Shown: positions 9,532 to 18,817, counted from the first letter of the stretch. The stretch is DNA of 64,000 bases from Rhizobium grahamii CCGE 502 (GCF_000298315.2 NZ_AEYE02000003.1:279669-343668), one strand, 5' to 3'. Program-made: numbers and translations. Notes: generated by a model from the sequence alone, not told the origin.

Positions 9532-10443
9532 ATGGCAAGGCAGAATACAGTCTTCAAGGAAGCCTACAACCGCTATGTCGCCGCTTTGCGCACCGACGCG
9601 GCGCTGCCGTCCGAGCCGGAAATCGCGGCCCAACTGGGGATCAGCCGCAGCACGGCGCGCGCCATCCTGACGCGGCTCAGCGATGCAGGCATCATCCGCT
9701 GGAACAAGCGCCAGAAGATCGTTTTGCGTCAGCCGACGGAAGCTGATTTCTTTCCGTCGGAAGAGACGAATTCACTGCACGACATCATCGAGCGCAGCTT
9801 CATGCAGCGCATCTTGTCGGATGATGCCGCACCGGGCATGCAGATCAACGAGTTGGAACTTGCTCGCGAAATCGGCACCGGCACCACAAGCGTTCGTGAG
9901 TTCCTTATCCGTTTCTCGCGTTTTGGTCTGATCGAGAAGCGCCCGAACAGCCACTGGATCCTCAAGGGGTTCACCCGCGATTTCGCGCTTGAGCTCGCCG
10001 AGGTGCGCGAGATGTTCGAGCTGCATTCGGCCGCCGAATTCGGCCGGCTTCCACCGGAGAGCGAGGCATGGCGCGCATTGTCTGACATCAAGGCCGAGCA
10101 TCAGGCAATGCTGCGTGACCTCGACAGGCGCTACAAGGATTTTTCGGCCCTCGACGAACGTTTCCATCTGCTGATCCACGGAGCGTCGAAAAACCGCTTC
10201 ATCGCTGACTTCTACGACGCGATCGCGATCATCTTTCACTATCACTACCAATGGAACAAGGCGTTCGCGCGCGAGCGCAACGAACGCGCCATTCATGAGC
10301 ATCTCGACTACATTGCTGCGCTGGAGTCAGGCGATCAGGCGGCGATCAACTCCGCCTGCCGCCTGCATCTGCGGTCCGCGCGGCAGACGCTGCTCCAATC
10401 CATTCCGCTGACGCCTTCCGACGAGGTTCATCCGGAACAGTGA
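9532..10443 (+). CDS. GntR/FCD regulator with two winged-helix segments
   Basis: 303 residues from ATG 9532; a longer frame from 9487 lacks a good ribosome site. A first GntR-like winged helix (about 15-60) includes SEPEIAAQLGISRSTARAIL. A second (about 80-135) includes INELELAREIGTGTTSVREF. An FCD-type all-helical ligand domain follows (ELAEVREMFELHSA, then histidine-containing FHLLIHGASKNRF). It is divergent from the sugar cluster and is probably its local repressor, responding to a sugar-acid intermediate (inference). One DNA-binding domain is the rule for FCD regulators. Confidence 0.88.
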   Translation: MARQNTVFKEAYNRYVAALRTDAALPSEPEIAAQLGISRSTARAILTRLSDAGIIRWNKRQKIVLRQPTEADFFPSEETNSLHDIIERSFMQRILSDDAAPGMQINELELAREIGTGTTSVREFLIRFSRFGLIEKRPNSHWILKGFTRDFALELAEVREMFELHSAAEFGRLPPESEAWRALSDIKAEHQAMLRDLDRRYKDFSALDERFHLLIHGASKNRFIADFYDAIAIIFHYHYQWNKAFARERNERAIHEHLDYIAALESGDQAAINSACRLHLRSARQTLLQSIPLTPSDEVHPEQ

Positions 10444-10452
10444 TTGCAACGA

Positions 10453-10472
10453 AACCCGGCCGAAGCCGGGTT
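10453..10472 (+). terminator. hairpin after the GntR-family gene
   Basis: AACCCGGC (10453-10460), loop CGAA, GCCGGGTT (10465-10472): a perfect 8-bp stem starting 10 bp after the stop codon. Only a weak T-rich tail (TTCAGTTCT) follows. Confidence 0.6.
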
Positions 10473-10578
10473 CAGTTCTAGCTGGCTGGTCATTTCCAGC
10501 CGACACACTCCCGCCCCACCTCTGGAGGCTTCGGATTTTGGAGCCAAAATCGTCAAGGGAGGTCGGCCGCATCCGTGG

Positions 10579-10857
10579 TTATCTGCAGCGTCGTGCGGTC
10601 CTGGTGATCTCGTCGCCGTCGTCGGTCATTGTTCTGACCGTCTTGGTGTAGCAGCGATCGCGATAGTAGCGATCACGATCGCGGACGGCGCCAACTCTGA
10701 TCCCGTGCTCGTTGATGGTGATCCCCGGGCGGACGCGATCATAATCGTCGTCGTAGCTCCGTTCGCGCGTCACGGTCACGCTGTCAGCCATGGCAGGAGC
10801 GACGAACGAACAGAGCGCCATCGCCGCAACGGTACAGTTCATAAGGATCTTTCGCAT
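10579..10857 (-). CDS. small secreted protein of unknown function
   Basis: 92 residues with a clear Sec signal peptide (MRKILMNCTVAAMALC core, cleavage near AMA-D, residue 24). The mature part is short, charged and rich in Arg, Asp and Tyr (DDDYDRVRPGITINEHGIRVG, then RDRDRYYRDR), with two cysteines that could form a disulfide. No enzymatic motif is visible. An inverted repeat (10534-10551) lies just past its stop. Small periplasmic proteins of this layout are common in rhizobia; the function is not known to me. Confidence 0.7.
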   Translation of the reverse strand: MRKILMNCTVAAMALCSFVAPAMADSVTVTRERSYDDDYDRVRPGITINEHGIRVGAVRDRDRYYRDRCYTKTVRTMTDDGDEITRTARRCR

Positions 10858-10979
10858 GTCAATTCTCCTTCATTCATGGAAGACCAACGAAGGAGGAAAG
10901 AACTGGTTCCTTGAAAAATGACACGCTAAGACGCCGCATTGTCCCTATTCGGGAGCATAATGAGGCTGGCGGCGAAGAT

Positions 10980-12473
10980 CTAGTGCGACGCTTCGCTGGC
11001 GGCTGACGCCACCGGCGTCCGGCCATGTTCGCGTCCCACGGGAATGAGCCATGCCGACAGGAACGTGAGGACGGCGACCACGGCCACTCCCCAGAATGTC
11101 CAGTGAAGGGAGGCATCGAAGACCGCGCGGATGGCAGGGTCTGCGGCCAACTCGGACAAGCCTGTCGGCTGGTTCAACACGTCATGAAGCGACGCTGCGG
11201 CATCTCCGACCGCATAGTGGGTGATGCCGGCGTTGAGAACGGCGCCAAGCACTGTCGCACCGAGCGTATTGCCGAGGCTGCGGGCGAAGATGATCGATGC
11301 GGTGGCGCTGCCACGCATCGACCATTCGACGCTGTCCTGAACGAGCGCGATGCTGGTGAGGCTGATCAACCCCATACCGAAGCCCATGAAGAAGGACCCA
11401 GCTCCCGCAAGCGCGGGGTGGCTGTCGGGCGTCAGAAACAGCAGGAAACTTGCGCCAAAGGGAAACATCAGGCTGCCGACCCGTAGCGTGCGTCGGATGC
11501 CGAAGGCCTTGAAGAAGCGGCTGGAGAGCATGACGGCCAGAGGCCAGCCGACGACCAGCATGGTCAAAGTGAAGCCGGCGACGATCGACGATCGCCCAAG
11601 GACGCCTTGCACATACATGGGCAACACGGTCGAGAGACCGATCAGCGCCATCCCGGCAAGCAATGTTGCAGCGTTGCTGGTCGCGACCAGCCGGCGGCTC
11701 CAGAGAGCAATGGAAATGATCGGCTCGGCCGCCCGCTTCTCCTGTCGCAGGAAGAGCACAGCAGCAACGACGAAGACCACAGCAAGCGACACCAGGACCC
11801 ACGCGTTGGCATCCGCCGCTTCCGTGAGGATGACGAGCAAGGCAATGACGGCGACCGAAAACAGAATGGCGCCGAGATAATCGATCTTTGCCTGCTTGTG
11901 TGCGACCGATTCCTTGAGGAAGGCGGCAAAAGCCGCGATCGACACGATGCCGATCGGCAGGTTGATCCAGAAGATCCAGGCCCAGGAAACGGTATCGACG
12001 ATAACGCCGCCGGCAAGCGGCCCGACCACAGCCGATGTGGCCCAAACCGTCGCCATGATGCCTTGCACCCGGCCTCGCTCCTCGAGAGTGAAGAGGTCGC
12101 CGATGATCGTCATCGTCACCGGCTGGATGGCTCCGGCGCCAAGCCCTTGCAGCAAGCGAAAGGTAATCAGCGACGCCATCGACCACGCAAAACCGCAAAG
12201 CAGGGAGCCGACGAGAAAGATCAGAATGCCCGAAATCAGCACCGGCTTGCGTCCGAAGATGTCCGAAAGTTTGCCGTAGATGACGGTCGTCGTCGACTGC
12301 GCCAGAAGAAAAGCGGAGAACACCCAGCTGTAGTAGGTAAAGCCGCCAAGCTGCCCGACGATCTTCGGCATCGCCGTCGCGACGATCGTGGCCTCGATGG
12401 CGACCATGAAGGTTGCGAGCATGATGATAGCGACAATGAGCGCGCGGTTCGAGCGCTGAGCTGTATTGGACAC
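10980..12473 (-). CDS. DHA2-type (14-TM) MFS drug efflux transporter
   Basis: 497 residues with about 14 hydrophobic helices. Motif A is visible as YGKLSDIFGRKPVL, followed by motif-C-like AVVGPLAGGVIVD in TM5, the EmrB/QacA-type hallmark of drug/proton antiporters. The start is GTG (12473) with GGAG 8 bases before. The next gene upstream on the same strand is only a broken small frame, and a two-component system is divergent about 550 bp away. No TetR or MarR gene adjoins it. Substrate unknown. Confidence 0.92.
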   Translation of the reverse strand: MSNTAQRSNRALIVAIIMLATFMVAIEATIVATAMPKIVGQLGGFTYYSWVFSAFLLAQSTTTVIYGKLSDIFGRKPVLISGILIFLVGSLLCGFAWSMASLITFRLLQGLGAGAIQPVTMTIIGDLFTLEERGRVQGIMATVWATSAVVGPLAGGVIVDTVSWAWIFWINLPIGIVSIAAFAAFLKESVAHKQAKIDYLGAILFSVAVIALLVILTEAADANAWVLVSLAVVFVVAAVLFLRQEKRAAEPIISIALWSRRLVATSNAATLLAGMALIGLSTVLPMYVQGVLGRSSIVAGFTLTMLVVGWPLAVMLSSRFFKAFGIRRTLRVGSLMFPFGASFLLFLTPDSHPALAGAGSFFMGFGMGLISLTSIALVQDSVEWSMRGSATASIIFARSLGNTLGATVLGAVLNAGITHYAVGDAAASLHDVLNQPTGLSELAADPAIRAVFDASLHWTFWGVAVVAVLTFLSAWLIPVGREHGRTPVASAASEASH

Positions 12474-12602
12474 GACATCTTCTCCGGGTACTCCGCGAAG
12501 TGCCTAAGATGATCGGCAAGTCGGCTGGGGGAAAAGCGCCGGCGCGAAGTGTTGCCCCGTTCTATGCCGCTGAGGCAAGGGCGTCAATTATTATCCGTTT
12601 GG

Positions 12603-12838
12603 TTACGAGGCCGGTTCGGCGGCGCCCAATGGCAGAGCCGGTTTGGTATCCGATGCAGGACCAACATTCGAGACCGAGTAGAGAATGGTCTTTTCGTCCT
12701 GCCATACGGGTGTGAAACGTCGGTCCGTCGGCCGGAGATTGGCGGGCACATCGGTCAGCCACAGGTAGTCGACGCCGGTAGTCGGCCGTGCCGCAATCGA
12801 GGCACTGGGGGTTGGCAGCCCTCATCGGTCGCACTCAT
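12603..12838 (-). pseudogene. frameshifted small hypothetical gene
   Basis: The minus strand opens with ATG at 12838 (MSATDEGCQPP). It then needs one extra C in the CCCCC run near 12808-12812 to continue as a 78-residue protein containing GVDYLWLTDVPANLRP and QDEKTILYSVSNVGPASDT, ending at TAA 12603-12605. The downstream part looks coding (good third-base GC, protein-like composition), while both unshifted frames stop early. This is the only structure seen in the 550 bp between the MFS gene and the histidine kinase; 12839-13024 holds nothing clear. A sequencing error in the homopolymer is possible. Function unknown. Confidence 0.45.
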
Positions 12839-13024
12839 GCTCGAACACGCCTGAGGAAGGCAAAGTCTTTCCGCCAAACGGATTCCCTGATGTACGGATT
12901 GCGAGCAACTGGCTTTCGACCGCGGCGACCGCGAACGCACTTTGAGCCAGTCTTTCAATTCGACGCGAACACTGCGATCATTGTACTGACAAATAGCTGC
13001 TTTCTTCGATCGGGGGGACAAGGA

Positions 13025-14416
13025 TTGCGGTCCAAAGGGTTGCTGAGTTGGATGAGGCGCCGACCGCTGTCGATCCAGTTCCTGTTTGCCAGCGGTGTCC
13101 TGATCTTCTTCGCAACATTGATCTCGGGTTACGTCATATCCGGGCTCGTAGAGCAAAACGCGATCCGCAGCAAAGCCGGTGCGGTTGCAACCTTCGTCCA
13201 AAGCATGACGGAGCCGCTTGTTGAGAAGCTGGCTTCGGCGGACGCCCTGCCACCCGAGGATATTGAGAGGCTCCACGGGCTTTTCACCGATCCAATGTTG
13301 CGGGGGCGTTTTCCGCATGTCGAGATCTGGACGACCGATGGAACGGTTGCCTATTCGCTTGCCCCGGATCTGATCGGTCGAAGGTTCGAGGTTCCTCCCG
13401 GCGCCGAGAACGCCCTTCTGGGTGAGGTTTCACTCTCTTTTGCCGACCTCGATGCAGGCGAACATATCGCCCGCAATTTCCGGACGCGCTATCTGGAGAT
13501 CTATAGCCCGCTGCGCGACAACTCGACCGGCAGGATCATCGCCATTGCGGAGATACAGGAGGATCCCGCCACATTTGACCATGATGTGGAGCGCGTGCGC
13601 ATGGTCAGTTGGGCGGCTGTGGCACTTGCCTCCTGCGCGATCCTGCTCTGTCTTTTCGCGATCGTTCGCCGCGGGAGCAACACCATAGAGGATCAGCGAC
13701 AGGCCCTGCGTCAACGCGCGGAAGACGCAGAGGCCGCGTCGCGCAAGCTCGCCGAACTGCAGGGTATTGCCCGCCATGCCTCGATGCAGCTCGCCGAGCG
13801 CAACGAAAATCTGATGCGTGGCGTCGGCGCAGACCTCCATGATGGCCCAGCCCAGCTTCTCAGCTTCGCGCGCCTGCAGGTTGAACAGGTCCGCCAGGCT
13901 AGGTCCGACCTGGGGCGCGAGGCGCCGCTCGCCGTACTCGAGGGATCGCTCGATAGCGCTTTGGCCGAGATTCGGGCGATTGCCCGATCGCTGATCCTGC
14001 CGGAGATCGAGCACCTTCCACCTAGCCGCATCATCGAGCGTGCGATCAAGATGCACGAGAGCCGCTCAGGGACGGAGGTCGCTTCCACCTTCGTCGGGTC
14101 GGAACGAGAAATTCCAGCGGCGTTGAAGATCTGCCTCTTTCGCTTTGTGCAGGAGGGTTTGAATAACTCTTACAGACACGCTGGCGGCAATGGCCAGGAG
14201 GTTTGGTGCGAGATGGGAGCAGCGCATATGAAAGTGGTCGTTTCGGACAAGGGGCCGCCGCGGGGTTTCGTCAAGCCACCTGCTCGCGACGGCGGAGGAA
14301 TGGGGATTCGTGGCCTGCGGCAGCGCATCGAGAGCCTGGGCGGCAGCCTGCAGATCGTCGGCGGGGACGCCGGAACAAAACTGACAATGTGTTTCGAGCT
14401 TGGGGAGGCAGTCTGA
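13025..14416 (+). CDS. membrane sensor histidine kinase (NarL/DegS type)
   Basis: About 463 residues from TTG 13025 (GGGGGG seven bases upstream); ATG 13052 is the alternative. TM1 is about 15-40, a periplasmic sensor covers about 40-195 (FPHVEIWTTDGTVAYS), and TM2 is near 200-220. A coiled linker leads to HisKA_3 with the phospho-histidine in ADLHDGPAQLLSFARL (about residue 272). The HATPase has VQEGLNNSYRHAG and GGGMGIRGLRQRIESLGG. Its stop TGA abuts the ATG of the response regulator, so the pair is one operon. The signal is unknown. Confidence 0.9.
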   Translation: MRSKGLLSWMRRRPLSIQFLFASGVLIFFATLISGYVISGLVEQNAIRSKAGAVATFVQSMTEPLVEKLASADALPPEDIERLHGLFTDPMLRGRFPHVEIWTTDGTVAYSLAPDLIGRRFEVPPGAENALLGEVSLSFADLDAGEHIARNFRTRYLEIYSPLRDNSTGRIIAIAEIQEDPATFDHDVERVRMVSWAAVALASCAILLCLFAIVRRGSNTIEDQRQALRQRAEDAEAASRKLAELQGIARHASMQLAERNENLMRGVGADLHDGPAQLLSFARLQVEQVRQARSDLGREAPLAVLEGSLDSALAEIRAIARSLILPEIEHLPPSRIIERAIKMHESRSGTEVASTFVGSEREIPAALKICLFRFVQEGLNNSYRHAGGNGQEVWCEMGAAHMKVVVSDKGPPRGFVKPPARDGGGMGIRGLRQRIESLGGSLQIVGGDAGTKLTMCFELGEAV

Positions 14417-15076
14417 ATGGTAGAGCCGGCTTCTGTCATCGTCGTTGACGACCACGCGTTGTTTCGGATGGGCGTGTTGCAGACGATTGCCCTCAATGAA
14501 AACTTGCGGGTCGTTGCGGAGGGCGCATCCAAGCAGGATTCTCTGGATCTGGTGGCGCGCCATCACCCGACGATCGCGCTTCTGGATATTTCCATGCCGG
14601 GTGGCGGGGTCGCCGCGGCGCGCGAGATCCACGAGCGATGGCCTGATGTGAAGGTGGTGATGCTGACGGTTTCCGAGGATGACCAAGACGTCCTGGAGGC
14701 ACTGGAGGCTGGCGCGTCCGGATACATTCTGAAAGGCATCGCCGCAAACGAGTTGCTCGACGCGTTGACGACCGTCCAGCGCGGCAGCACCTATTTAGCG
14801 CCCACACTGGGTTCCAAACTGGTCGCCGCAATGAGAGGAAACACACAGCCGCGAACCGAGGGCAATCCGCTGGCGGCGTTGTCCGCAAAGGAGCGCCACG
14901 TGTTGGAATGCGTGGGTCGCGGAATGGGGAACCAGGCCATTGCCGAAGCGACGGGCACGACTTTGCGCACCGTGAAGTTTCATGTCTCCAGGCTTCTCAA
15001 AAAGGTCCAAGCGAAGAACCGCGTTGAATTGGCCCTCATCGCGCAGAAAGCGGCGGATGTGTCTGGCAAAGAGTAG
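14417..15076 (+). CDS. NarL/FixJ-family response regulator
   Basis: 219 residues. The receiver domain has the acidic pair Asp11-Asp12 and phospho-acceptor Asp57 (ALLDISMPGGG), the switch Thr/Ser in MLTVSEDD and the lysine in GYILKGI. The C-terminal LuxR helix-turn-helix (about 150-210) includes LSAKERHVLECVGRGMGNQAIAEA and RTVKFHVSRLLKK. It directly abuts the kinase gene and is its cognate regulator. Targets are unknown; the divergent MFS gene 2 kb away is only a weak candidate. Confidence 0.93.
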   Translation: MVEPASVIVVDDHALFRMGVLQTIALNENLRVVAEGASKQDSLDLVARHHPTIALLDISMPGGGVAAAREIHERWPDVKVVMLTVSEDDQDVLEALEAGASGYILKGIAANELLDALTTVQRGSTYLAPTLGSKLVAAMRGNTQPRTEGNPLAALSAKERHVLECVGRGMGNQAIAEATGTTLRTVKFHVSRLLKKVQAKNRVELALIAQKAADVSGKE

Positions 15077-15332
15077 CAGCTGCCTCAGCTTCGAACAGCG
15101 TCGCGGCAGGCTGGCGCCTTGCCTGCATGTGCTGCTGGCAACGTTGCCGGTTTCGATGCGTGTGTCGAGAGCGTCAGGGCGTTCCCCGATCAGCACACAA
15201 GCGACATGGTTAGGAGCATGACGGCGGCATGCCTCCCATCTTACGGAAAGTCCTGCCAAACATTTGAAGGCTGGAAATCTGGCTGGTTGATGCGCCGGTA
15301 TCCGGGAAAGTAAATGATCTTATTGGATGGAA

Positions 15333-15408
15333 TGGTGCCGCTTACGTGACTCGAACACGTGACCCCATCATTACGAATGATGTGCTCTACCGACTGAGCT
15401 AAAGCGGC
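15333..15408 (-). tRNA. tRNA-Thr (anticodon CGT)
   Basis: A 76-base cloverleaf on the minus strand including an encoded CCA. Acceptor GCCGCTT pairs with AAGCGGC, the D-arm is GCTCAGTCGGTAGAGC, and the anticodon stem is CATCA/TGATG with loop TTCGTAA (anticodon CGT). The T-arm contains GTTCGAGTC. It reads ACG codons. Confidence 0.95.
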
Positions 15409-15538
15409 AATCCATGCGGCCGAACCATGCGGCCCCGCGATTTGCATGGGGCTGATACAGGCATTGTTTGAAGATTTCAAGCGCCCTGTCATCTCTTCGG
15501 TAAAAAAGAACGGCGCTGTGGAAATCTGTGGTCGACCG

Positions 15539-16498
15539 TTACAACGACAGGCGCGCACGGGCAGCCGTATATTCGGTCTCGAGCCGGTCGACGAGCTTGC
15601 CGACCGGTTCGATGGCCTTGATGGCGCCGATGCCCTGGCCGCTACCCCAGATATCCTTCCAGGCCTTGGCGCCGCCGACGGCCTGTTCGAAATCCATTTT
15701 GGAGGGATCGGCGGCCGGGAGATCGTCGGGATCGAGGCCGACGGCTTTGACGGAGGGCTTGAGGTAGTTGCCGTGAACGCCCGTGAAGTAGTTGGAATAG
15801 ACGATGTCGTTCGCCATGCCGTCGACGATTGCCTGCTTGTAGGCCTCGGAAGCGCGAGCCTCCTCGGTCGCGATGAACGGCGTGCCGATATAGGCCATGT
15901 CGGCCCCCATGGCCTGCGCCGCGAGGATGGCGCCGCCATTGGCGATGGCGCCGGCAAGCAGCAGCGGCCCATCGAACCATTCGCGGATCTCCTGAATGAG
16001 GGCAAAGGGCGAAAGTGTCCCGGCGTGACCGCCGGCACCGGCTGCGACGGCAATCAGCCCGTCGGCACCCTTGCGGATGGCCGAGTTGGCATGGCGGTTG
16101 TTGATGACATCGTGGAGTACGATGCCGCCATAGGAATGCACCGCGGCATTGACTTCCGGCACGGCGCCAAGCGACGAGATGACCACGGGCACCTTGTATT
16201 TGACGCAGAGCCTGAGGTCATGCTCCAGCCGCTTGTTCGACATGTGGACGATCTGGTTGACGGCAAACGGGGCGGCCGGCCGATCAGGGTTTGCCGCGTT
16301 GTGGGCAGCGAGATCCTCGGTGATCATCGCCAGCCATTCGTCGAGCTGGCTCTCCGGCCGTGCGTTCAGCGCGGGAAAGGCGCCAACGACCCCAGCCTTG
16401 CACTGCGCCAGCGTCAGCGCCGGGTGCGAAATGATGAAGAGCGGCGAGGCGACAACCGGCAATCTGAGATTCTGGGTGAGGATCGGAGGCAGGGCCAT
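15539..16498 (-). CDS. nitronate monooxygenase-family flavoprotein
   Basis: 319 residues, an FMN TIM barrel of the NMO/2-nitropropane dioxygenase family. It has the N-terminal LRLPVVASPLFIISHPALT, then VISSLG, the GADGLIAVAAGAGGHAG phosphate-binding loop (about 145-160) and GAIANGGAILAAQAMGADMAYIGTPF (about 185-210). Members oxidise alkyl nitronates; relatives include enoyl-ACP reductase FabK. It lies alone between tRNA-Thr and a divergent membrane protein gene. A TTGACGTTTACG-type inverted repeat sits 15 bp before its start and may govern it. Confidence 0.9.
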   Translation of the reverse strand: MALPPILTQNLRLPVVASPLFIISHPALTLAQCKAGVVGAFPALNARPESQLDEWLAMITEDLAAHNAANPDRPAAPFAVNQIVHMSNKRLEHDLRLCVKYKVPVVISSLGAVPEVNAAVHSYGGIVLHDVINNRHANSAIRKGADGLIAVAAGAGGHAGTLSPFALIQEIREWFDGPLLLAGAIANGGAILAAQAMGADMAYIGTPFIATEEARASEAYKQAIVDGMANDIVYSNYFTGVHGNYLKPSVKAVGLDPDDLPAADPSKMDFEQAVGGAKAWKDIWGSGQGIGAIKAIEPVGKLVDRLETEYTAARARLSL

Positions 16499-16512
16499 GA
16501 GATACCGTAAGA

Positions 16513-16536
16513 ATTGACGTTTACGAAAGCGTCAAT
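16513..16536 (-). promoter_or_regulatory. inverted repeat upstream of the nitronate monooxygenase gene
   Basis: ATTGACG (16513-16519) and CGTCAAT (16530-16536) are perfect 7-bp arms around a 10-bp TTTACG-containing centre. It resembles the TTGACGTTTACGTAAACGTCAA class of sites bound by LiuR-like MerR regulators of branched-chain and acyl-CoA catabolism. That regulator assignment is from memory of the motif, not shown here. Confidence 0.45.
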
Positions 16537-16753
16537 GTGATAGCAGAGACTTTCGGTGAGGAAAAGCTCGCTCTATCGATTCCATAAATATCGGCTATTC
16601 TTGCAAGACGATAAGGCAGCACGCGGCAACCCTGCGTTATCCCCGGCCGATCCGACCCGGTAGCGGGGTGAGGCTTGCGATTTGCCCTGGCAGCAGCTAC
16701 CGCTTTTACGAAGTGTCAAGGACAAAGCCCAGTCTCAGAGTAAAGGACCGGAC

Positions 16754-17932
16754 GTGAGCGGATTAGAAACGGCTATCAGAACGGCGCTCAACAATGCCGA
16801 TCGCGACAATCCCGAAGTCCGTGCAAAGATTTATCAATCCGCACGTCAGGCGCTCGAAGCCGGTCTCCGCAAACAGGACATCACCGACGCGGAAGCGGTG
16901 ACCCATCATCGCCATAGACTCGAAACAACGATCCATACGATCGAGGCTGAAGAGCGCGAGCGTCTCCATCCGCGTCAGGGGCCGCCTGAAATTCCTGTGC
17001 CACCCGAGGTGGAAATGCCGAAGCCCGTGGCCCATGCCGCAGAGGACGAGGCGGCAAACGTCTCGATCGGCGGCGAGACCCGCGAGCATTCGGTCACGGA
17101 CCCACGCTTCGACGACGAATCCAGCCTCGCCGGCGTGCATGCGGGCAGCGGCGATCACCTCGGCGCTGCGCCGACGGCCGAGGCGCCGGCGACGGTGGAG
17201 CAAAAACCGGCTCGGATGGACTTTCGGCCGGAGCGTGCGGCGGTCCGGCGCAAGCCGCGCAAGTTCTTCTCGAGGCTGCTCGTCGCTTGTGTTCTTCTCG
17301 CCTTCATTGGCATGGGCGCATGGTGGGTCTATTCATCGGGCCTGCTGATGACCGCCGCAGAACGAGATACGGGCGTTGCCAATCCGCCGGCGACCACGCA
17401 GCCGGAAGACTTTGACGGCACCGATAACACTGCTGCGGGCGATAATGCGGCTCCCGTCACAATCGACCCGCAAAACTCTTTCTCGGCAGATTGGATCGAG
17501 GTTTTCAAGCCGTCCGATGCGGACAAGATCAAGACCGGCCCGCAGTCTCAGACGCAGAACGTCGCTGAAAACGATGGCCCGGCAGTGCGCCTGACCTCGC
17601 AAACCAATGGCAGCGACGGCAATGTCAGTGTCAGCGTGCCGGCGGATGTGCTGCAGCAATTGGCCGGCAAGTCCTCGACGATTGCAATCACGCTGCAATC
17701 GACGTCCGACGAACCGACGCAGATTACCGTAGAGTGCAATTTCCAGCCGCTCGGCGACTGCGCCCGCCATCGCTTCTCCGTCACCCGGCAGAAATCGGAC
17801 GTGCTTCTGCAGGTCCGCTTCGATCGATCACTGGCGCCGAACTCTGCCGGCAGCCTGACGATCAACACCGACGTCGACGGCAAGGCACGCGGCATCAATC
17901 TCTACGCCGTGCGGATCCTGCCAGGACAATAG
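16754..17932 (+). CDS. bitopic inner-membrane protein of unknown function
   Basis: 392 residues from GTG 16754 (AAAGGA seven bases upstream); an upstream in-frame ATG at 16682 has no ribosome site. A helical cytoplasmic N-terminal part (about 1-80) is followed by a low-complexity Pro/Glu/Ala linker. A basic patch and one membrane helix (about 175-197, LLVACVLLAFIGMGAWWVYS) precede a periplasmic beta-rich domain (VRLTSQTNGSDGNVSVSVP onward, with two cysteines). It ends 3 bp from the convergent ppk2 gene. I do not recognise the family; a cell-envelope role is only a guess from topology. Confidence 0.75.
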   Translation: MSGLETAIRTALNNADRDNPEVRAKIYQSARQALEAGLRKQDITDAEAVTHHRHRLETTIHTIEAEERERLHPRQGPPEIPVPPEVEMPKPVAHAAEDEAANVSIGGETREHSVTDPRFDDESSLAGVHAGSGDHLGAAPTAEAPATVEQKPARMDFRPERAAVRRKPRKFFSRLLVACVLLAFIGMGAWWVYSSGLLMTAAERDTGVANPPATTQPEDFDGTDNTAAGDNAAPVTIDPQNSFSADWIEVFKPSDADKIKTGPQSQTQNVAENDGPAVRLTSQTNGSDGNVSVSVPADVLQQLAGKSSTIAITLQSTSDEPTQITVECNFQPLGDCARHRFSVTRQKSDVLLQVRFDRSLAPNSAGSLTINTDVDGKARGINLYAVRILPGQ

Positions 17933-17935
17933 GCG

Positions 17936-18817
17936 TTATTTCAGGAAGCCGGGACCTGAGCCGATGATCTTGTCGTCGAGCTTGCCGATGGCGTCCTTGT
18001 CCTTGCCGTCGTAGTCCATCCTCTTCAGCATGTGACGGATCAGGTTCAGCCGCGCGCGACGCTTGTCGTTGGCGTGAATGACCGTCCAGGGCGCGGCGTC
18101 CGTATGCGTCTCCTTCAGCATACGGTCCCGCTTATCGCTATAGTCGCCCCATTTCGTCAGCGCCGCTATATCCATCGAGGAGAGCTTCCATACCTTGAGC
18201 GGATCGTGCCGCCGGTCATGGAACCGCTTCAGCTGCATCTCGCGGCCGATATCGAGATAGAACTTGAAAAAGAAGATGCCCTCATGGGCGATGCCATTCT
18301 CGAGCTGAGGTGTTTGCTTCAGGAAGTCGTCATATTGCTTCGGGGTGCAGAAGCCCATGACCGGTTCAACCCCGGCCCGGTTATACCAGGACCGATCGAA
18401 CAGCACGAATTCGCCGGCGGTGGGAAACTGCGTGATGTAGCGCTGAAAATACCATTGCCCTGCCTCGCGTTCGGTTGGCTTGGTCAGGGCAACCACCCGG
18501 GCGAGGCGCGGATTCATATGGGCGGACGAGGCTGAAATCGCCCCACCTTTGCCCGCCGCATCGCGTCCCTCGAAAAGCGCCATGACGCGCTTGCCGGTCG
18601 CCTGCAGCCAGAACTGCACCTTGACGAGTTCAATCTGCAGTTTCTGCAGCTCCTCGAGGTATTCCTCTTCCTTGAGTTTCTTGTTGTAGGGGAAGTCGCC
18701 CGATTGCAGGGCTGCCTCGTCCACCCAATCCGGCAGCACTGGATCGTCGACGTCGAAGACGCGCTTCTTTCCGCGGATGTCCAGTTCGACGGCTCTGCTT
18801 TCGACATCATCGGCCAT
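17936..18817 (-). CDS. ppk2: polyphosphate kinase 2 (class I PPK2)
   Basis: 293 residues from ATG 18817 (GGGAG 8 bases upstream). One PPK2 domain: Walker [11 protein letters not shown] (about 83-92), [17 protein letters not shown], Walker [22 protein letters not shown] and the lid region [21 protein letters not shown]. Class I PPK2 enzymes interconvert polyphosphate and NDP/NTP, chiefly making GDP or ADP into triphosphates. It is divergent from phoR by 203 bp, tying polyphosphate handling to the phosphate-starvation locus. The Walker-A-following segment ([13 protein letters not shown]) matches the rhizobial subgroup more than the E. coli-era IKRFTEHLNPR form. Confidence 0.95.
   Translation of the reverse strand: MADDVESRAVELDIRGKKRVFDVDDPVLPDWVDEAALQSGDFPYNKKLKEEEYLEELQKLQIELVKVQFWLQATGKRVMALFEGRDAAGKGGAISASSAHMNPRLARVVALTKPTEREAGQWYFQRYITQFPTAGEFVLFDRSWYNRAGVEPVMGFCTPKQYDDFLKQTPQLENGIAHEGIFFFKFYLDIGREMQLKRFHDRRHDPLKVWKLSSMDIAALTKWGDYSDKRDRMLKETHTDAAPWTVIHANDKRRARLNLIRHMLKRMDYDGKDKDAIGKLDDKIIGSGPGFLK

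Noticed and set aside
15077-15332. Possible gene or small RNA between the response regulator and tRNA-Thr
   Set aside because: No frame with protein-like composition and only weak GC stems; nothing supportable.
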